A program made the translations under genes and the position numbers. Shown in pieces: positions 23,326-23,349 of a stretch of DNA of 23,349 nt (position 1 is its first letter; the number at the start of each line of letters is the position of its first letter). Under the pieces are notes generated by a model that saw nothing but the letters and a program-made list of their open reading frames with translations, did not search any database and was not told the DNA's origin. Origin of the DNA: an uncultured Ignavibacteriota bacterium (GTDB lineage: Bacteria > Bacteroidota > Ignavibacteria > Tepidaquicellales > Tepidaquicellaceae). The stretch is from contig CALKAJ010000015.1 in assembly GCA_937983305.1 (NCBI GenBank), positions 1 to 23,349 of the forward strand, written 5' to 3'.

Positions 23326-23349
23326 AGATCGGAAGAGCACACGTCTGAA
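23326..23349. other. Illumina adapter (library artefact)
   Basis: The last 24 bases begin AGATCGGAAGAGCACACGTC, the standard TruSeq adapter, and are the exact reverse complement of bases 29-52. They are not genomic and truncate the Crp/Fnr gene. Confidence 0.97.

Noticed and set aside
1..23349. 24-bp terminal inverted repeat (29-52 versus 23326-23349), as in a linear element or transposon
   Set aside because: Both copies are Illumina adapter, so the repeat is a library artefact.

Overview
The window looks like a low-GC contig from a Bacteroidota-type bacterium, most plausibly of the Ignavibacteria/Chlorobi side. The reasons are the secreted chitinase-like protein with a NPFNPST-type C-terminal sorting domain, the general lack of Shine-Dalgarno sequences, AT-rich codon use and TAnnTTTG-like promoter boxes. 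Both contig ends are Illumina adapter, not genome: bases 1-52 and 23326-23349. The first and last genes are therefore cut by the assembly.

Left part (55-7276): a SpoIIE/RsbU-type phosphatase fragment, purE and a CpcT/CpeT-like secreted protein form a tight plus-strand set. They meet pyrD head-on, and pyrD is preceded by tRNA-Pro(TGG) on the minus strand. Next come a helical protein of unknown function, a MarC-family membrane protein with a double-DTG aspartic protease upstream of it, and a divergent GH18 protein with a type IX secretion tail.

Central and right part (7284-21923): nine minus-strand genes, transcribed ygeY - ygeW - ygfK - ygeX - xdhD - ssnA - PLP enzyme - hyuA - mocA. Most junctions are within a few bases or overlap. 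Seven match the ygeW/X/Y-hyuA-ygfK-ssnA-xdhD set known from E. coli and linked by recent gut-bacterial genetics to anaerobic uric acid/purine breakdown. A plausible division of labour is molybdenum-dependent redox on the purine (XdhD, with MocA maturing the cofactor and YgfK handling electrons), amidohydrolase ring opening (HyuA, SsnA), removal of carbamoyl/ureido groups (YgeW, YgeY), and conversion of 2,3-diaminopropionate to pyruvate and ammonia (YgeX). The extra member is a 484-residue TrpB-fold PLP enzyme translationally coupled to hyuA; its role is unknown.

Two repeat arrays sit inside this otherwise compact operon. One of about 600 bp lies between ygeW and ygfK, and ygfK has no ATG near its conserved N-terminus. 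A 9-bp repeat array covers the ygfK/ygeX junction, supplying the ygfK stop codon and the TTG start of ygeX. The same short repeat family occurs near tRNA-Pro. Codon use also changes along the operon, from C-ending codons in ygeY/ygeW to A/T-ending codons further downstream.

Right end (21924-23325): a 33-residue single-TM small ORF, a membrane-anchored GyrI-like effector-binding protein, a perfect 18-bp palindrome, and the C-terminal fragment of a Crp/Fnr regulator.
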